DNA of 64,000 nt from an uncultured Methanoregula sp. (GTDB taxonomy: Archaea > Halobacteriota > Methanomicrobia > Methanomicrobiales > Methanospirillaceae), in the NCBI RefSeq assembly GCF_963677065.1, contig NZ_OY781872.1, positions 2,165,419 to 2,229,418 of the forward strand. The letters run 5' to 3'. Under the pieces are notes generated by a model. The model searched no databases and was not told the origin of the DNA. It saw only the letters and a program-made list of their open reading frames with translations. Below are positions 16,762-26,439 of this stretch, one piece after another. A program made the position numbers and the translations under genes. The number at the start of each line of letters is the position of its first letter. Positions within the stretch are counted from its first letter, which is position 1.

Positions 16762-18576
16762 TCATATCCGCTTGAACATCCCGTCCAGGTCATCCCGGGT
16801 GAACCGGATGATGGTGGGCCGGCCATGGGGGCAGGTGAATGGACTGTCGGTAAGCCGGAGCTGGTCGAGAAGCCGCTGGGCCTGCTCCCGGGTAAGGACG
16901 GTCCCTGCCTTGATCGCCCCCCGGCAGGCGATGATCCGGGTCAGGCGCTCCTTGTTGCTGACCGAGCGGGCTGAATCCGGACGGACCAGATCGCTGATGA
17001 TCTCGTCGAGGACCCGGGTCTCCTCGGCCCGGCCGAGGACGATCGGGATTGCCCGGACAAGGAACGTATCCCTGCCAAAGTCCTCAAGAACAAATCCTTC
17101 CCGGGCCAGCGAGGGCAGGAGCTCGCGGATGACCGCGGCATCCCTGGGCGTACGGTGGAGCGTGACCGGTGCAATGAGTTCCTGCGACTGCTGCTCCCGG
17201 TCCGAGCGCCGGGTCACCTGCTCGTAGAGGATCCGCTCGTGGGCTGCGTGCTGGTCCACGATCAGGAGTTCGCCGGTCTCGGTCTTTGCAAGGATGTAGA
17301 TGCCGCCAAACTCGCCGATCACTTCCATCCGGGGAACTTTTGGCTCCGCCTGCCGTGCGGATCCGGTCGGGAGCTCGGTCTGCCGCAGGCGCTGGTCGCT
17401 TGAGAGCGTCCCGGCATGCGAGGATTCGAAGACCCCGGAAGGGATTGCAGCTTCCTTCGGGTATCCACCGGCTACCGGAATGTCAGGTTCATCATCAACC
17501 GCTTCCGTGTCCAGCGGCTCGAAAGCAGGCGCCGGGGATCCGGCTGCAGGGATCAGGTCGTGGCTGAGGAGCGCCGTGTTGACCGCTTCCCTCACCGCGT
17601 CCCGGATCTCGTTCTCGCGGGAGAGGCGGACCTCTTTCTTTGTCGGGTGGACGTTCACGTCCACGAGCCTGGTATCGATCTCAAGGGTGAGGAACGCAAC
17701 CGGTATCCGGTCTTTCGGGAGGAGCGTTCCATATCCCTCCTTTACCGCATTGCTGATGAGCGGGGAAGAAACATACCGCCGGTTGACAGCGATCACGAGC
17801 CGGGAATTGTCCTTCCTTGAGATCGATGGCCGGGCAATGTACCCGCTGATGCTCATGAACGGGAGGGGAAGGTCCACGGGAATGAGATCCTTTGCAAGTC
17901 CGCTGCCGTAAATTCTCGTGATGGTGTCGAGCGCCCGGAGCGAGCGGTCGGTCACCAGCTGCTCGTTCTTGTTGTAGAAGAACCGGAACGCGATCTGAGG
18001 CCAGGCAAGGCAGATGCCTTCGAGGATACCGTGGATATGGGCAAGCTCGGTGTTGAGGCTTTTTTGAAATTTTTTCCGGGCAGGGGTGTTGAAGAAGAGT
18101 TCTTCGACATGGACCGATGTGCCTTCAGGAGCACCGGTCTCCTGCTGTTCCAGCAGTTTTCCCCCATGGATAATGATCCGCGTGCCCGGCCCGGCGCCGC
18201 TTCCCCGCGGTTTTGTGACAAGGGTTACCCGGGAGACTGCGGCTATGCTTGCAAGCGCCTCCCCACGGAAACCGAGGGTCTCGATATGGTCGAGGTCATC
18301 CACCGATGCGATCTTGCTCGTGGCATGCTCGGTGAACGCGAGCAGGGCATCGGCAGGCGACATGCCGCAGCCGTCGTCGGCAACCCGGATTCCGGTGATC
18401 TCGCCTTCGGATGATGCGATCTCGATCCGGATGCTCTGTGCCCCGGCATCGATGGCGTTCTCGACCAGTTCCTTGATAACCGAGGCAGGCCGGTCCACCA
18501 CTTCGCCGGCAGCGATCTTGTTCACGGTAGCCGTATCGAGCACGCGGATGATCCGTAAGGGTGTCTCGCTCTTCAT
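16762..18576 (-). CDS. mutL: DNA mismatch repair protein MutL (endonuclease type)
   Basis: 604 residues. The N-terminal GHKL ATPase has VDRPASVIKELVENAIDAG, ADDGCGM and GFRGEALASIA. The C-terminal domain has DQHAAHERILYE, which fits the nicking-endonuclease motif DQHA-x2-E-x4-E, plus ACRGAIKAG and CPHGRP, the other metal-site elements. It is therefore a self-nicking MutL like those of bacteria lacking MutH. It sits two bases downstream of mutS on the same strand, so the two are co-transcribed. MutS/MutL are patchily distributed in archaea and usually viewed as acquired from bacteria. Confidence 0.96.
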   Translation of the reverse strand: MKSETPLRIIRVLDTATVNKIAAGEVVDRPASVIKELVENAIDAGAQSIRIEIASSEGEITGIRVADDGCGMSPADALLAFTEHATSKIASVDDLDHIETLGFRGEALASIAAVSRVTLVTKPRGSGAGPGTRIIIHGGKLLEQQETGAPEGTSVHVEELFFNTPARKKFQKSLNTELAHIHGILEGICLAWPQIAFRFFYNKNEQLVTDRSLRALDTITRIYGSGLAKDLIPVDLPLPFMSISGYIARPSISRKDNSRLVIAVNRRYVSSPLISNAVKEGYGTLLPKDRIPVAFLTLEIDTRLVDVNVHPTKKEVRLSRENEIRDAVREAVNTALLSHDLIPAAGSPAPAFEPLDTEAVDDEPDIPVAGGYPKEAAIPSGVFESSHAGTLSSDQRLRQTELPTGSARQAEPKVPRMEVIGEFGGIYILAKTETGELLIVDQHAAHERILYEQVTRRSDREQQSQELIAPVTLHRTPRDAAVIRELLPSLAREGFVLEDFGRDTFLVRAIPIVLGRAEETRVLDEIISDLVRPDSARSVSNKERLTRIIACRGAIKAGTVLTREQAQRLLDQLRLTDSPFTCPHGRPTIIRFTRDDLDGMFKRI

Positions 18577-18578
18577 GG

Positions 18579-21263
18579 TCAGGATCCGTCTTTGAGCGAT
18601 CGTTTCAGTTCCGCAATCGCAGTCAGCGCCTGGAGCGGGGTCATCTCGTCCGGCTTGAGCCGGTCAAGTTCATCGAGAGCCGGGTGACGGGCGGGGGCCC
18701 TGACTTCTTTTGGCTCATGGTCGTCCACGAGCAGGATCTGGGTGTAGCGCTGGGGCTTTGCGCCGGTGGAGGCCGGGCGGTTCCGGTCTTCGGAAAGAAG
18801 CACCTCGGCCCGTTCGGTCACTTTCTTTGGTATGCCCGCGAGCCGGGCAACATGGATGCCATAACTCTTGTCGGTTGCGCCGGGAATGAGTTTTCGCAGG
18901 AAGACCACGTCCTCTTTTGTCTCCCGGACCGCGAAGTGGAAATTTTTGACCCTCTTCAGGCTCTCTTCCATTGCTATGAGCTCGTGGAAGTGCGTGGCAA
19001 AGAGCGTCTTTGGCCCTGCTGCGGATTTGCCGTGCAGGAATTCGAGAACCGCCTTTGCAATCGAACTCCCGTCCGCCGTGCTCGTTCCGCGCCCGATCTC
19101 GTCGAGAATGACGAGGCTCTTCGAAGTTACGTTGTTGAGGATGTTGGCCAGTTCGAGCATCTCGACAAAGAAGGTGCTCTGGCCGCTTGCGAGATCGTCG
19201 AAGGCACCGACCCGTGTGAAGATCCGGTCAAGCATCCCGATGCTCGCGTGCCGGGCCGGAACGAAACTGCCCGCCTGGGCCATGATGCAAATGAGGGCAA
19301 CCGAGCGCATGTAGGTGGATTTCCCGGCCATGTTGGCACCGGTGATGATCATGATCTGGGTGCCGCTGCCGGACAACTCGGCATCGTTGGGGATGAAACC
19401 GCCGGAAACCCCTTCTTCCACCACGGGATGCCGGCCATCGCGGATGACCAGCGTGTCGGAATCATTGAGCTGGGGCCTTACGTAATCCCGTTTCTGTGCC
19501 ACTTCGGCAAGGGCGGCCGAGACATCGAGCACGGCAATGCTCGCGGCAATCATCTGGAGGGAGGTTATCTCCTCTTTGAGTTCTGCGATGAGCCCGGTGT
19601 AGAGTTCCCGTTCCAGGGTGAGGACGCGCTCATCCGCATTGGTTATGAGCGCTTCCTTCTCCCGCAGTTCGGGAATAGTGAACCGTTCGCCGGTTGCGGT
19701 GGTCTGCTTCCGCTCGTAGCGGGCGGGAACGAGCGCAAGATTGGGCCTGGTCACATCGATGTAGTAGCCGAAGATCCGGTTGTACGCGATCTTTAAGGAC
19801 TTGATCCCGGTCTTCTCCCGCTCGGAGGTCTGGAGCTCCACGATCCAGTCTTTCCCCGAGTGGAGCACGCCCCGGATCTCGTCGAGTTCCACGGAATACC
19901 CCGCCCGGATCACGCCGCCGTTCCGGGCAATGGCCGGAGGATCGTCCACAATGGCCCGCCGGATGAGATCGACTGTCTGCGGCTTTTCGGCGATCCCGGA
20001 TACCGCCTCCGAAAGCAGCGAAGGCAGGGGTGAGTCCTTATCCGGATTACGGTTAACAAGGTCGCGTAGCTCCGGGAGGGCTGCAAGGGAATCGGCGAGT
20101 GCGAGAAGATCGCGGGGGCCGGCATTCCCGTACGCGATCCGGGCTGCAATCCGCTCGATGTCGGCGCAACGGTCGAGGGCGTCCATGAGCGAGAGGCGCA
20201 GGGTTGTCCTGCTGGCCAGGTACCCGACTGCATCGAGCCGCCGGTTGATCTCCCCGATATCCGTGAGCGGGCGGCAGATCTGCCTGCCCATGAGACGGCT
20301 TCCCATCGGGGTCCGGGTCAGGTCCAGGGACGAGACGAGCGTTGCGCCCTTGGTCCCGCCCCGGATGCTCTCCCGGATCTCAAGATTGCGCAGCGTGATG
20401 GCGTCCAGCATCATGCTCTCTTTGCTTGTCCGCATCGAGAGGCTGCTGATGTGCGCGAGATCCGAGAACTGCGTCTCCTTGGCGTACGAGAGAGCTGCAC
20501 CGGCCGCGCCGACCGCCGGCGGGCAGTCGTCGCACCCGTATCCTGCAAGGGATGCTACCCGGAAGTGCTCAAGGAGCGTGCGGCGGGCAGTTCCTTCGGA
20601 GAAGACCGTGTCCGTAAACGGGGTGACGACAACGCCCCGGTCTTCGAGCCGGTCTTTGAGCTCCGGCCCGGAACCTGCCGGGACAATGCATTCGGCCGGC
20701 CGGTAACGGGCGATCTCGGAGAGGAGGTTTACAAGATGCTCGTCGTGGTCGATCCGGGATACGAAGAATTCTCCCGTGGAGATGTCGAGGAGGGCAATGC
20801 CCCATTCCCCGGCTTTTGCATCCGGGCAGATGGCCATGAGATAGGTTGCCGCAGACGAGGAGAGCATGGAGGAGTCGATCACGGTGCCGGGTGTAATCAC
20901 CCGCACAATCTCCCGCTTCACGATCCCTTTTGCGGTTTTGGGATCTTCCACCTGGTCGCAGACCGCAACCCGGTAGCCCTTTCCCACCAGTTTTGCAATG
21001 TACCCGTCCGCGGCATGGTACGGGACACCGGCAAGCGGGGTCCGGTTGTCCGCGCTCTTCGAGCGGGAGGTGAGGACAATCTCAAGTTCCCGGGAGACGA
21101 GTTCGGCGTCTTCGTTGAAGGTCTCGTAGAAGTCACCGATCCGGAAGAAGACGATCGTGTCGGGATACTTCACCTTGAGTTCCAGGTACTGCTTCATGAC
21201 CGGTGTTAAGCGCACGCCGTTCTCCGGCTCACCCGCAGGTTTCTGGATCGGATCGCTTGCCAT
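18579..21263 (-). CDS. mutS: DNA mismatch repair protein MutS
   Basis: 894 residues, a full-length bacterial-type MutS. The mismatch-reading F-x-E is in FRIGDFYETFNEDAE near residue 40. The ATPase has Walker A GANMAGKSTYMRS, the ILDEIGRGTSTADG Walker B and signature region, and the ATHFHEL motif. The C-terminus ends in a short helical tail (KPDEMTPLQALTAIAELKR) as in the MutS dimer/tetramer segment. It recognises mismatches and recruits the adjacent MutL. Confidence 0.97.
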   Translation of the reverse strand: MASDPIQKPAGEPENGVRLTPVMKQYLELKVKYPDTIVFFRIGDFYETFNEDAELVSRELEIVLTSRSKSADNRTPLAGVPYHAADGYIAKLVGKGYRVAVCDQVEDPKTAKGIVKREIVRVITPGTVIDSSMLSSSAATYLMAICPDAKAGEWGIALLDISTGEFFVSRIDHDEHLVNLLSEIARYRPAECIVPAGSGPELKDRLEDRGVVVTPFTDTVFSEGTARRTLLEHFRVASLAGYGCDDCPPAVGAAGAALSYAKETQFSDLAHISSLSMRTSKESMMLDAITLRNLEIRESIRGGTKGATLVSSLDLTRTPMGSRLMGRQICRPLTDIGEINRRLDAVGYLASRTTLRLSLMDALDRCADIERIAARIAYGNAGPRDLLALADSLAALPELRDLVNRNPDKDSPLPSLLSEAVSGIAEKPQTVDLIRRAIVDDPPAIARNGGVIRAGYSVELDEIRGVLHSGKDWIVELQTSEREKTGIKSLKIAYNRIFGYYIDVTRPNLALVPARYERKQTTATGERFTIPELREKEALITNADERVLTLERELYTGLIAELKEEITSLQMIAASIAVLDVSAALAEVAQKRDYVRPQLNDSDTLVIRDGRHPVVEEGVSGGFIPNDAELSGSGTQIMIITGANMAGKSTYMRSVALICIMAQAGSFVPARHASIGMLDRIFTRVGAFDDLASGQSTFFVEMLELANILNNVTSKSLVILDEIGRGTSTADGSSIAKAVLEFLHGKSAAGPKTLFATHFHELIAMEESLKRVKNFHFAVRETKEDVVFLRKLIPGATDKSYGIHVARLAGIPKKVTERAEVLLSEDRNRPASTGAKPQRYTQILLVDDHEPKEVRAPARHPALDELDRLKPDEMTPLQALTAIAELKRSLKDGS

Positions 21264-21318
21264 GGGTGCAGAAATGTAGCCTTCCTGACCAATTAATACC
21301 GATCAGATCGACCCTGCC

Positions 21319-22047
21319 TCAGGTGACCCGGGCCCAGAGATAATACAGGATGAGCGGGAGCGAGCAGATGAGCGCGATGAATCCGAAAGCAAGGCCCAGG
21401 GAGAAGCCGGCACCAAGGATGCCGGTTATGTACTCAAGGGCAAAAGTTGCCCACGGGATATTACCGGCAATGATGAGCGTGCCAAAAAGCGCGAGGAGGA
21501 AAATTCCCACGCTCGCGTTTTTGAGATCCTGGACGCTCGGGGCAACCGAGAGGACGATGCTCGTTGTCAGGTACAGGTAGAGAATGAACCAGCCGTTCTG
21601 GACTGCTATGAGGTTTTCATCAAAGATCCGGAGGATAACGTACCCTGCCTGCTGCAGGGTGCCGGCGGTAAAAACTGTTTCAGGAAATGGGAAGAACCGG
21701 CAGCCCAGGTACGTTCCAAAGCACCAGGTGATCCCGGACAGGACAAGCGGAAGAACGAAGAGCGGTGCCGTTGAGATGACAACATCCCCGAGCCAGGGAA
21801 GGACCGGCCGGGTATAGGTGACCGAACCCCCTTCCCGGGAGAAGAGAACTACTTTCTGGATTTTAGCCCCGGTGATGAGGCATCCAAGGATATGGGAGCA
21901 TTCATGGAGGACGACCCCCGGGGCCCGGATGATATAATAGATCTCCCGGACGGGCGTTACCGCAGCCCAGAGCCGGTCGAGCGCAAGCGAGAGGAGCACG
22001 AGCAGGATGCCGGCCGCGATGACGATGATGAACGGTTCTGGCTGCAT
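21319..22047 (-). CDS. Membrane zinc metalloprotease-like protein (M50-type HExxH)
   Basis: Starting at ATG 22047 the protein has 242 residues and about six hydrophobic helices. A further upstream frame exists but runs into the oppositely oriented YyaL gene, so the shorter start is taken. HECSH at residues 48-52 within a membrane helix (VVLHECSHILGCLITG) matches the HExxH zinc motif of M50/M50B site-2-protease-like peptidases; the second helix region has GDVVISTAPLFVLPL. The third ligand of M50 (a C-terminal Asp motif) is not obvious. It may cleave membrane-bound substrates. Confidence 0.7.
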   Translation of the reverse strand: MQPEPFIIVIAAGILLVLLSLALDRLWAAVTPVREIYYIIRAPGVVLHECSHILGCLITGAKIQKVVLFSREGGSVTYTRPVLPWLGDVVISTAPLFVLPLVLSGITWCFGTYLGCRFFPFPETVFTAGTLQQAGYVILRIFDENLIAVQNGWFILYLYLTTSIVLSVAPSVQDLKNASVGIFLLALFGTLIIAGNIPWATFALEYITGILGAGFSLGLAFGFIALICSLPLILYYLWARVT

Positions 22048-22209
22048 GGATCGGCTACTACCTATGATGGATGGAACGCTTTCCTGCATAAACACAGCGG
22101 GATCCGGGGATCCGAGTTGACTCTCTCGTGAATGTCCGAGAACCGGCTGTCCTCCTGATATCCTGCCGCATCTGAAAGCCTCATCATCCCGTACTGCCAA
22201 TGACCACGT

Positions 22210-24324
22210 ATGCCCCCGGCACATTCTCCTGCTCACGATGAGGGTCATCCGCCCCCGGCCAACCGTCTCATCAGCGAGAAGAGCCCGTACCTTCTCCAGC
22301 ATGCGCATAACCCGGTCGACTGGTACCCGTGGGGCGAGGAAGCGTTCCTGCGGGCGGCCCGGGAAGACAAGCCGGTCTTTCTCTCGATTGGCTATGCCAC
22401 ATGCCACTGGTGCCATGTGATGGCGCACGAATCGTTTGAGAATCCCGCCATAGCTGCGATCCTCAACCGGGATTACGTCTGCATCAAAGTGGACCGCGAA
22501 GAGCGGCCGGATATCGACAGTATCTACATGGGTGCCTGCCAGCTGATGACCGGTCAGGGAGGATGGCCGCTCTCGGTTTTCCTGATGCCGGATAAGAAAC
22601 CGTTCTTTGCAGGAACCTATTACCCGCCAACAGGACGGTTCGGCATGACCGGTTTTTCGGATCTTCTCAAGAGCATCACCCGGCTCTGGACCGGTCAGCG
22701 CGAAACGCTCCTCTCATCTGCAGGTAAGATCCTCTCCGCGCTCGAATCCCGGGAGGATGGACAGCAGGCCGCTGCCGGTCTTGCTGATCCATCGCTCATC
22801 GATGAAGGGTATACCGCCCTTGCCGCAGCGTTCGATCCGGTCAACGGCGGGTTTGGCAGGGCCCCGAAATTTCCCTCCCCGCCCATACTCCTCTTCCTCC
22901 TCCGTTATTACAAGCGGACGAAGAACAATGCTGCACTCCGGATGGCAGAGACGACCCTTAAGGCTATGCGCAGGGGCGGCATCTGCGATCAGCTGGGCGG
23001 GGGATTCCACCGTTACTCGGTGGATGAGCGCTGGCTCGTTCCCCATTTCGAGAAGATGCTGTACGACCAGGCGCTCCTTCTCATGGTCTATACGGAAGCC
23101 GCTCTTCTTACCAGAGACCCGTTGTACCAGAGGACTGCTGAAGAGATCACCGGGTATATCCTTGAAGAACTCGTGGATGGGGATGGGGCGTTCATCTCGG
23201 CGGAAGATGCCGACAGCCCGGGCGGGGAAGGTGCTTTCTATCTCTGGACCTCCGATGAAATTATCTCGGTTCTCGGTGAAGAGGATGCACGTCTGGTCCT
23301 GCAGGTGTATCCCCTGGTAATGCCGGGAGATCCAGCGGGAAACGCTCCTGGCGCAAAAGCCGGCATACTCACCCTGGCCGCGGAGTGGTTGCCGGGTGCA
23401 GCTGGCCCGGACCTCCGAAAGATCGAATCGATCCGGTCCCGGCTCCTTGCTGCCCGGGGGAAAAGAGACCGGCCGTCCCGGGATACCAAGATCCTTGCGG
23501 ACAACAATGCCCTCTGCATTGCAGCCCTTGCCATGACATACCGGGCTTTTGGTAAAAGATCCGCTCTTGACGCAGCCGGGCGGGCCATGACCCTGATACT
23601 CACCCGGATGCGGATGCCGGACGGGGGCCTCTTCCACCGGTACCGGGACGGCGAAGCGGCAATTTACGGGTTTGCCGATGATTATGCCAATGTGATCCGG
23701 GCGCTTCTGGAACTGTACCTGTCCGATTTCAACCTATCGTGGCTTCGCGAGGCGATCGGGCTGGAACGGTATTTCAGGGAGCATTTCCTGGATGAAAAAC
23801 AGGGAAATTTCTTCTCGACTGCAGACAATGCAGAGCGCCTGCTCCTCCGTAAAAAAGAATTTTACGATGGGGTTGTTCCCTCGTCCAACTCTGCGATGCT
23901 TGGAAATTATGCAATCCTCTCCCTGTTGACCGGAAACCCGGAATATGAGAAGCGTGCAGATGAGATGGCCCGGTCCTTTGCCGGGACTGCAAGACAGGCA
24001 CCATCTGCCTACACGGGATTTCTGTCAGCCCTGGATCTTCTCGTGAACCCATCGGCCGTTATTGCCATTGCAGGGTCCCGGCCGGACCGAAAACCTCCCA
24101 TGGTCCTTGAACTCAGGCAGCACTATCTCCCGTCAGCGGTTGTCCTCTGGTGCCCGCCAGGCGATCAGGATCTTGTCCGGAAACGAGAAGAGATCCAACC
24201 TTTCCTGCGGGATCTTGCACCGGTCAATGGAAAAGACGCGGCATATGTCTGCACCGGGCACCGCTGCTCTCTTCCGGTGACCGGAATAAACGAGCTGCTC
24301 GGGCTCCTGGGTGAGAATGCATGA
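22210..24324 (+). CDS. YyaL-type thioredoxin-fold / six-hairpin protein (DUF255)
   Basis: 704 residues. The N-terminal DUF255 thioredoxin fold has the motif [15 protein letters not shown] (C65-H-W-C68) and [23 protein letters not shown]. The rest is an alpha/alpha barrel typical of the SPATA20/YyaL family. The family is widespread in bacteria, archaea and animals; its biochemical role is not established. Length and motifs are complete. Confidence 0.92.
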   Translation: MPPAHSPAHDEGHPPPANRLISEKSPYLLQHAHNPVDWYPWGEEAFLRAAREDKPVFLSIGYATCHWCHVMAHESFENPAIAAILNRDYVCIKVDREERPDIDSIYMGACQLMTGQGGWPLSVFLMPDKKPFFAGTYYPPTGRFGMTGFSDLLKSITRLWTGQRETLLSSAGKILSALESREDGQQAAAGLADPSLIDEGYTALAAAFDPVNGGFGRAPKFPSPPILLFLLRYYKRTKNNAALRMAETTLKAMRRGGICDQLGGGFHRYSVDERWLVPHFEKMLYDQALLLMVYTEAALLTRDPLYQRTAEEITGYILEELVDGDGAFISAEDADSPGGEGAFYLWTSDEIISVLGEEDARLVLQVYPLVMPGDPAGNAPGAKAGILTLAAEWLPGAAGPDLRKIESIRSRLLAARGKRDRPSRDTKILADNNALCIAALAMTYRAFGKRSALDAAGRAMTLILTRMRMPDGGLFHRYRDGEAAIYGFADDYANVIRALLELYLSDFNLSWLREAIGLERYFREHFLDEKQGNFFSTADNAERLLLRKKEFYDGVVPSSNSAMLGNYAILSLLTGNPEYEKRADEMARSFAGTARQAPSAYTGFLSALDLLVNPSAVIAIAGSRPDRKPPMVLELRQHYLPSAVVLWCPPGDQDLVRKREEIQPFLRDLAPVNGKDAAYVCTGHRCSLPVTGINELLGLLGENA

Positions 24325-24476
24325 GAATTCGATCTTTCCGTATCCCTTCCCTGGCAATCGATACTGTCCGGCCTGACTGTCCGGAATTATCCCTGCCGCG
24401 TGACCCCGGTGGAACAAACGCCAACCGGAAAAACTACTGCCCGCATGAACGGTACGTAACAAAAAGGTAAGATCGG

Positions 24477-24953
24477 TCAGAGATTCTTGAGCGCTACCAG
24501 GTCCTTGACACCGACCAGTTTCCAGACAAGGGAGCGCTCCTCTTCTGCAATCGCCACCGGGGCATCGGTTGGGGAATGGCCGAGCGCGGCAAGGATGTTG
24601 CACGAGAGATTCCGCTCAACAATCAGGTCCACGAACTTCTCCCGGATAATCTTCTTCTCAATGGAATCCTGGACCTCCTCAAGATATCCCTGGAGGGTGA
24701 CGAACGTATAGGAGGAGAGGTCTTTGGTGTACTTCTCTATCTCCACCGATACATACGGGCTCTTGCGGAAATATTCGAGTTTTTTCCCGTACTTGGTTGA
24801 GAGGAAGTACATGAACGAGCCGTCAAAGACATAGAGGAACGGGGCGATGTACGGGTACTTCTCACCCTGGAACGCGATCCGGCAGACGTAGCCTTTCTCA
24901 ATCAGCTTATCGTATTCCTGTTTTTCCATCCGCGGGATCTTGATGATCTCCAT
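24477..24953 (-). CDS. Pyridoxamine 5'-phosphate oxidase-fold flavin protein (NimA-like)
   Basis: 158 residues: an N-terminal MEKQEYDKLIEKGYVCRIAF then PYIAPFLYVFDGSFMYFLS, KKLEYFRKSPYVSVEIE and VTLQGYLEEV are the standard strand pattern of the NimA/PNPOx split-barrel family, which binds FMN or heme. Members reduce nitro compounds or act as flavin reductases; here the substrate is unknown. It stands alone. Confidence 0.85.
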   Translation of the reverse strand: MEIIKIPRMEKQEYDKLIEKGYVCRIAFQGEKYPYIAPFLYVFDGSFMYFLSTKYGKKLEYFRKSPYVSVEIEKYTKDLSSYTFVTLQGYLEEVQDSIEKKIIREKFVDLIVERNLSCNILAALGHSPTDAPVAIAEEERSLVWKLVGVKDLVALKNL

Positions 24954-25025
24954 ACAATCACAACAATCTGCATGACCAATAGAACCAGATAAACCTTGTT
25001 AAATTCTGTTAAAAACCGGAAAATT

Positions 25026-26393
25026 TTATTTCTCGATTGGGAACCCGGCCTGCTTCCATGCGGCCATGCCTCCGAGGACATTGGTCACCGTGCGGTAGCC
25101 GTGCAGGGCCAGGCAGCTTGCCGCAAGGCTTCCCTTGTACCCTGCATCGCAGTACACAAACACCATCTCATCCCGTGGCACCCGGTCGAGATAGTGCGGT
25201 AATTCCCCAACGTATATGTGAACGGATCCGGGAATAAACCCGGAAGCGCGCCGGTTCCTGATATCCCTCACATCGAGGATAAATACCGGCCCCCGGGCCA
25301 TCTGCTCGCGGAGCTGCTGCACGGAGCAGGTCGGGAGGGTGGCCACTTCCCGCGCAGCCCTTGTCCAGGCAGGAAATCCCCCGGCCAGGTAGCCGGCGAT
25401 GTTGTCGTAGCCGAGCCTTGAACACTGGCGGTATACCTCGCCCAGGTTATCGTTGAAATCATCGATGAGGACAACAGGCGTTTCATAGTTCGCGAACCAT
25501 CCCAGGAACGCCGGGATGCCCTCCTGCCAGAGCGAGAGGCTTCCCGGGATATGCCCGGCACCAAAACCGGTGGGAGAGCGGACATCGATGAGCTGGCAGC
25601 CGGTTTTGCAGAGTTTCTTGACTTCCTGCACAGAGAGCGGCCGGGGCATGGGATTGCAGGGAAGCAATGGAGCGCCGTTTTTGTTGTACTCCTCCATCTT
25701 CCGGAAGTACGGCGGGATGTAGGGTGATTCGGTTATCCTGCGGGCAACAAATCCCTCTCTCCCGAGAGCAAGCACCGGGTTGGTCTTCCGCTCGTACCCG
25801 ATGGTCGAGAACGGGTGATCGGCAATCTCCCCGCCGCAGACCGATCCTGCGCCATGGGCGGGGCAGAGGATAACGCCGTCGCCAAGCGGGAGGAGTTTTC
25901 CGGTAATGGATGCAAAGATCTTCTCCGCCATCTCGGCTTTTCTCTCATCCCCGAAAAAGTCGGACCGGGCTATATCCCCGGCAAAGAGCGTGTCGCCGCA
26001 GAAGACCATGTAGGGCAGGTCAGAAACCTCGCGGTCCCGGACAACAAGCGAGATGCTCTCTTCGGTATGCCCGGGGGTTGCGAGTATGGCAATTTCGAGC
26101 GTCCCTACCGTGAACCGGTCCCCATCGGTTGCCGTCTTCCCGTAACTGAAGTCCATGCCAGCCCCGTGGTAGATATCAGCACCGGTCCGCTTTTGTAAGT
26201 CAAGCGATCCGATAACATAATCCTCGTTCCGGTGCGTCTCGAAGATATGCGTGATCGTGCATTCGTGCCGGTTGGCAATCTCCTGGTAAATGAGCACATC
26301 CCGCCGGGGATCGATCACTGCTGCGCTCTGCCCGGATCCGATGAGATAGGAATTATGGGCAAGACCCTCTGAAAAGATCCTCTCGAAGATCAT
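25026..26393 (-). CDS. Metallo-beta-lactamase + tandem rhodanese protein (persulfide-dioxygenase-like)
   Basis: 455 residues. Residues 1-230 are a metallo-beta-lactamase fold; the usual HxHxDH is HRNEDY (54-59), so one histidine is Asn and the last is Tyr, while ATPGHTEES (H109), FCGDTLF and CPAHGAGS remain. Rhodanese domain 1 (about 260-345, LIDVRSPTGFGAGHIPGS) has no cysteine in its active loop. Domain 2 (about 360-450) has VYCDAGYKG with the catalytic Cys. The architecture is that of sulfur-handling enzymes acting on persulfides, but the altered metal site makes the exact reaction uncertain. Confidence 0.85.
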   Translation of the reverse strand: MIFERIFSEGLAHNSYLIGSGQSAAVIDPRRDVLIYQEIANRHECTITHIFETHRNEDYVIGSLDLQKRTGADIYHGAGMDFSYGKTATDGDRFTVGTLEIAILATPGHTEESISLVVRDREVSDLPYMVFCGDTLFAGDIARSDFFGDERKAEMAEKIFASITGKLLPLGDGVILCPAHGAGSVCGGEIADHPFSTIGYERKTNPVLALGREGFVARRITESPYIPPYFRKMEEYNKNGAPLLPCNPMPRPLSVQEVKKLCKTGCQLIDVRSPTGFGAGHIPGSLSLWQEGIPAFLGWFANYETPVVLIDDFNDNLGEVYRQCSRLGYDNIAGYLAGGFPAWTRAAREVATLPTCSVQQLREQMARGPVFILDVRDIRNRRASGFIPGSVHIYVGELPHYLDRVPRDEMVFVYCDAGYKGSLAASCLALHGYRTVTNVLGGMAAWKQAGFPIEK

Positions 26394-26439
26394 GGTACGT
26401 CACCTTATGCAGTGAAGTCCATTCCGGGAACTAAATAGG

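Noticed and set aside
16499..16765. 88-codon minus-strand frame after mutL
   Set aside because: It overlaps the mutL stop and the G+C-rich repeat, with no start signal or motif.
18561..19796. Plus-strand 411-codon frame
   Set aside because: It lies antisense to mutS, which has full conserved motifs; it is a by-product of G+C-rich codon use.
22048..22428. N-terminal extension of the HECSH membrane protein
   Set aside because: It would run through the start of the oppositely oriented YyaL gene and has no protein-like pattern; the ATG at 22047 starts right before the first helix.
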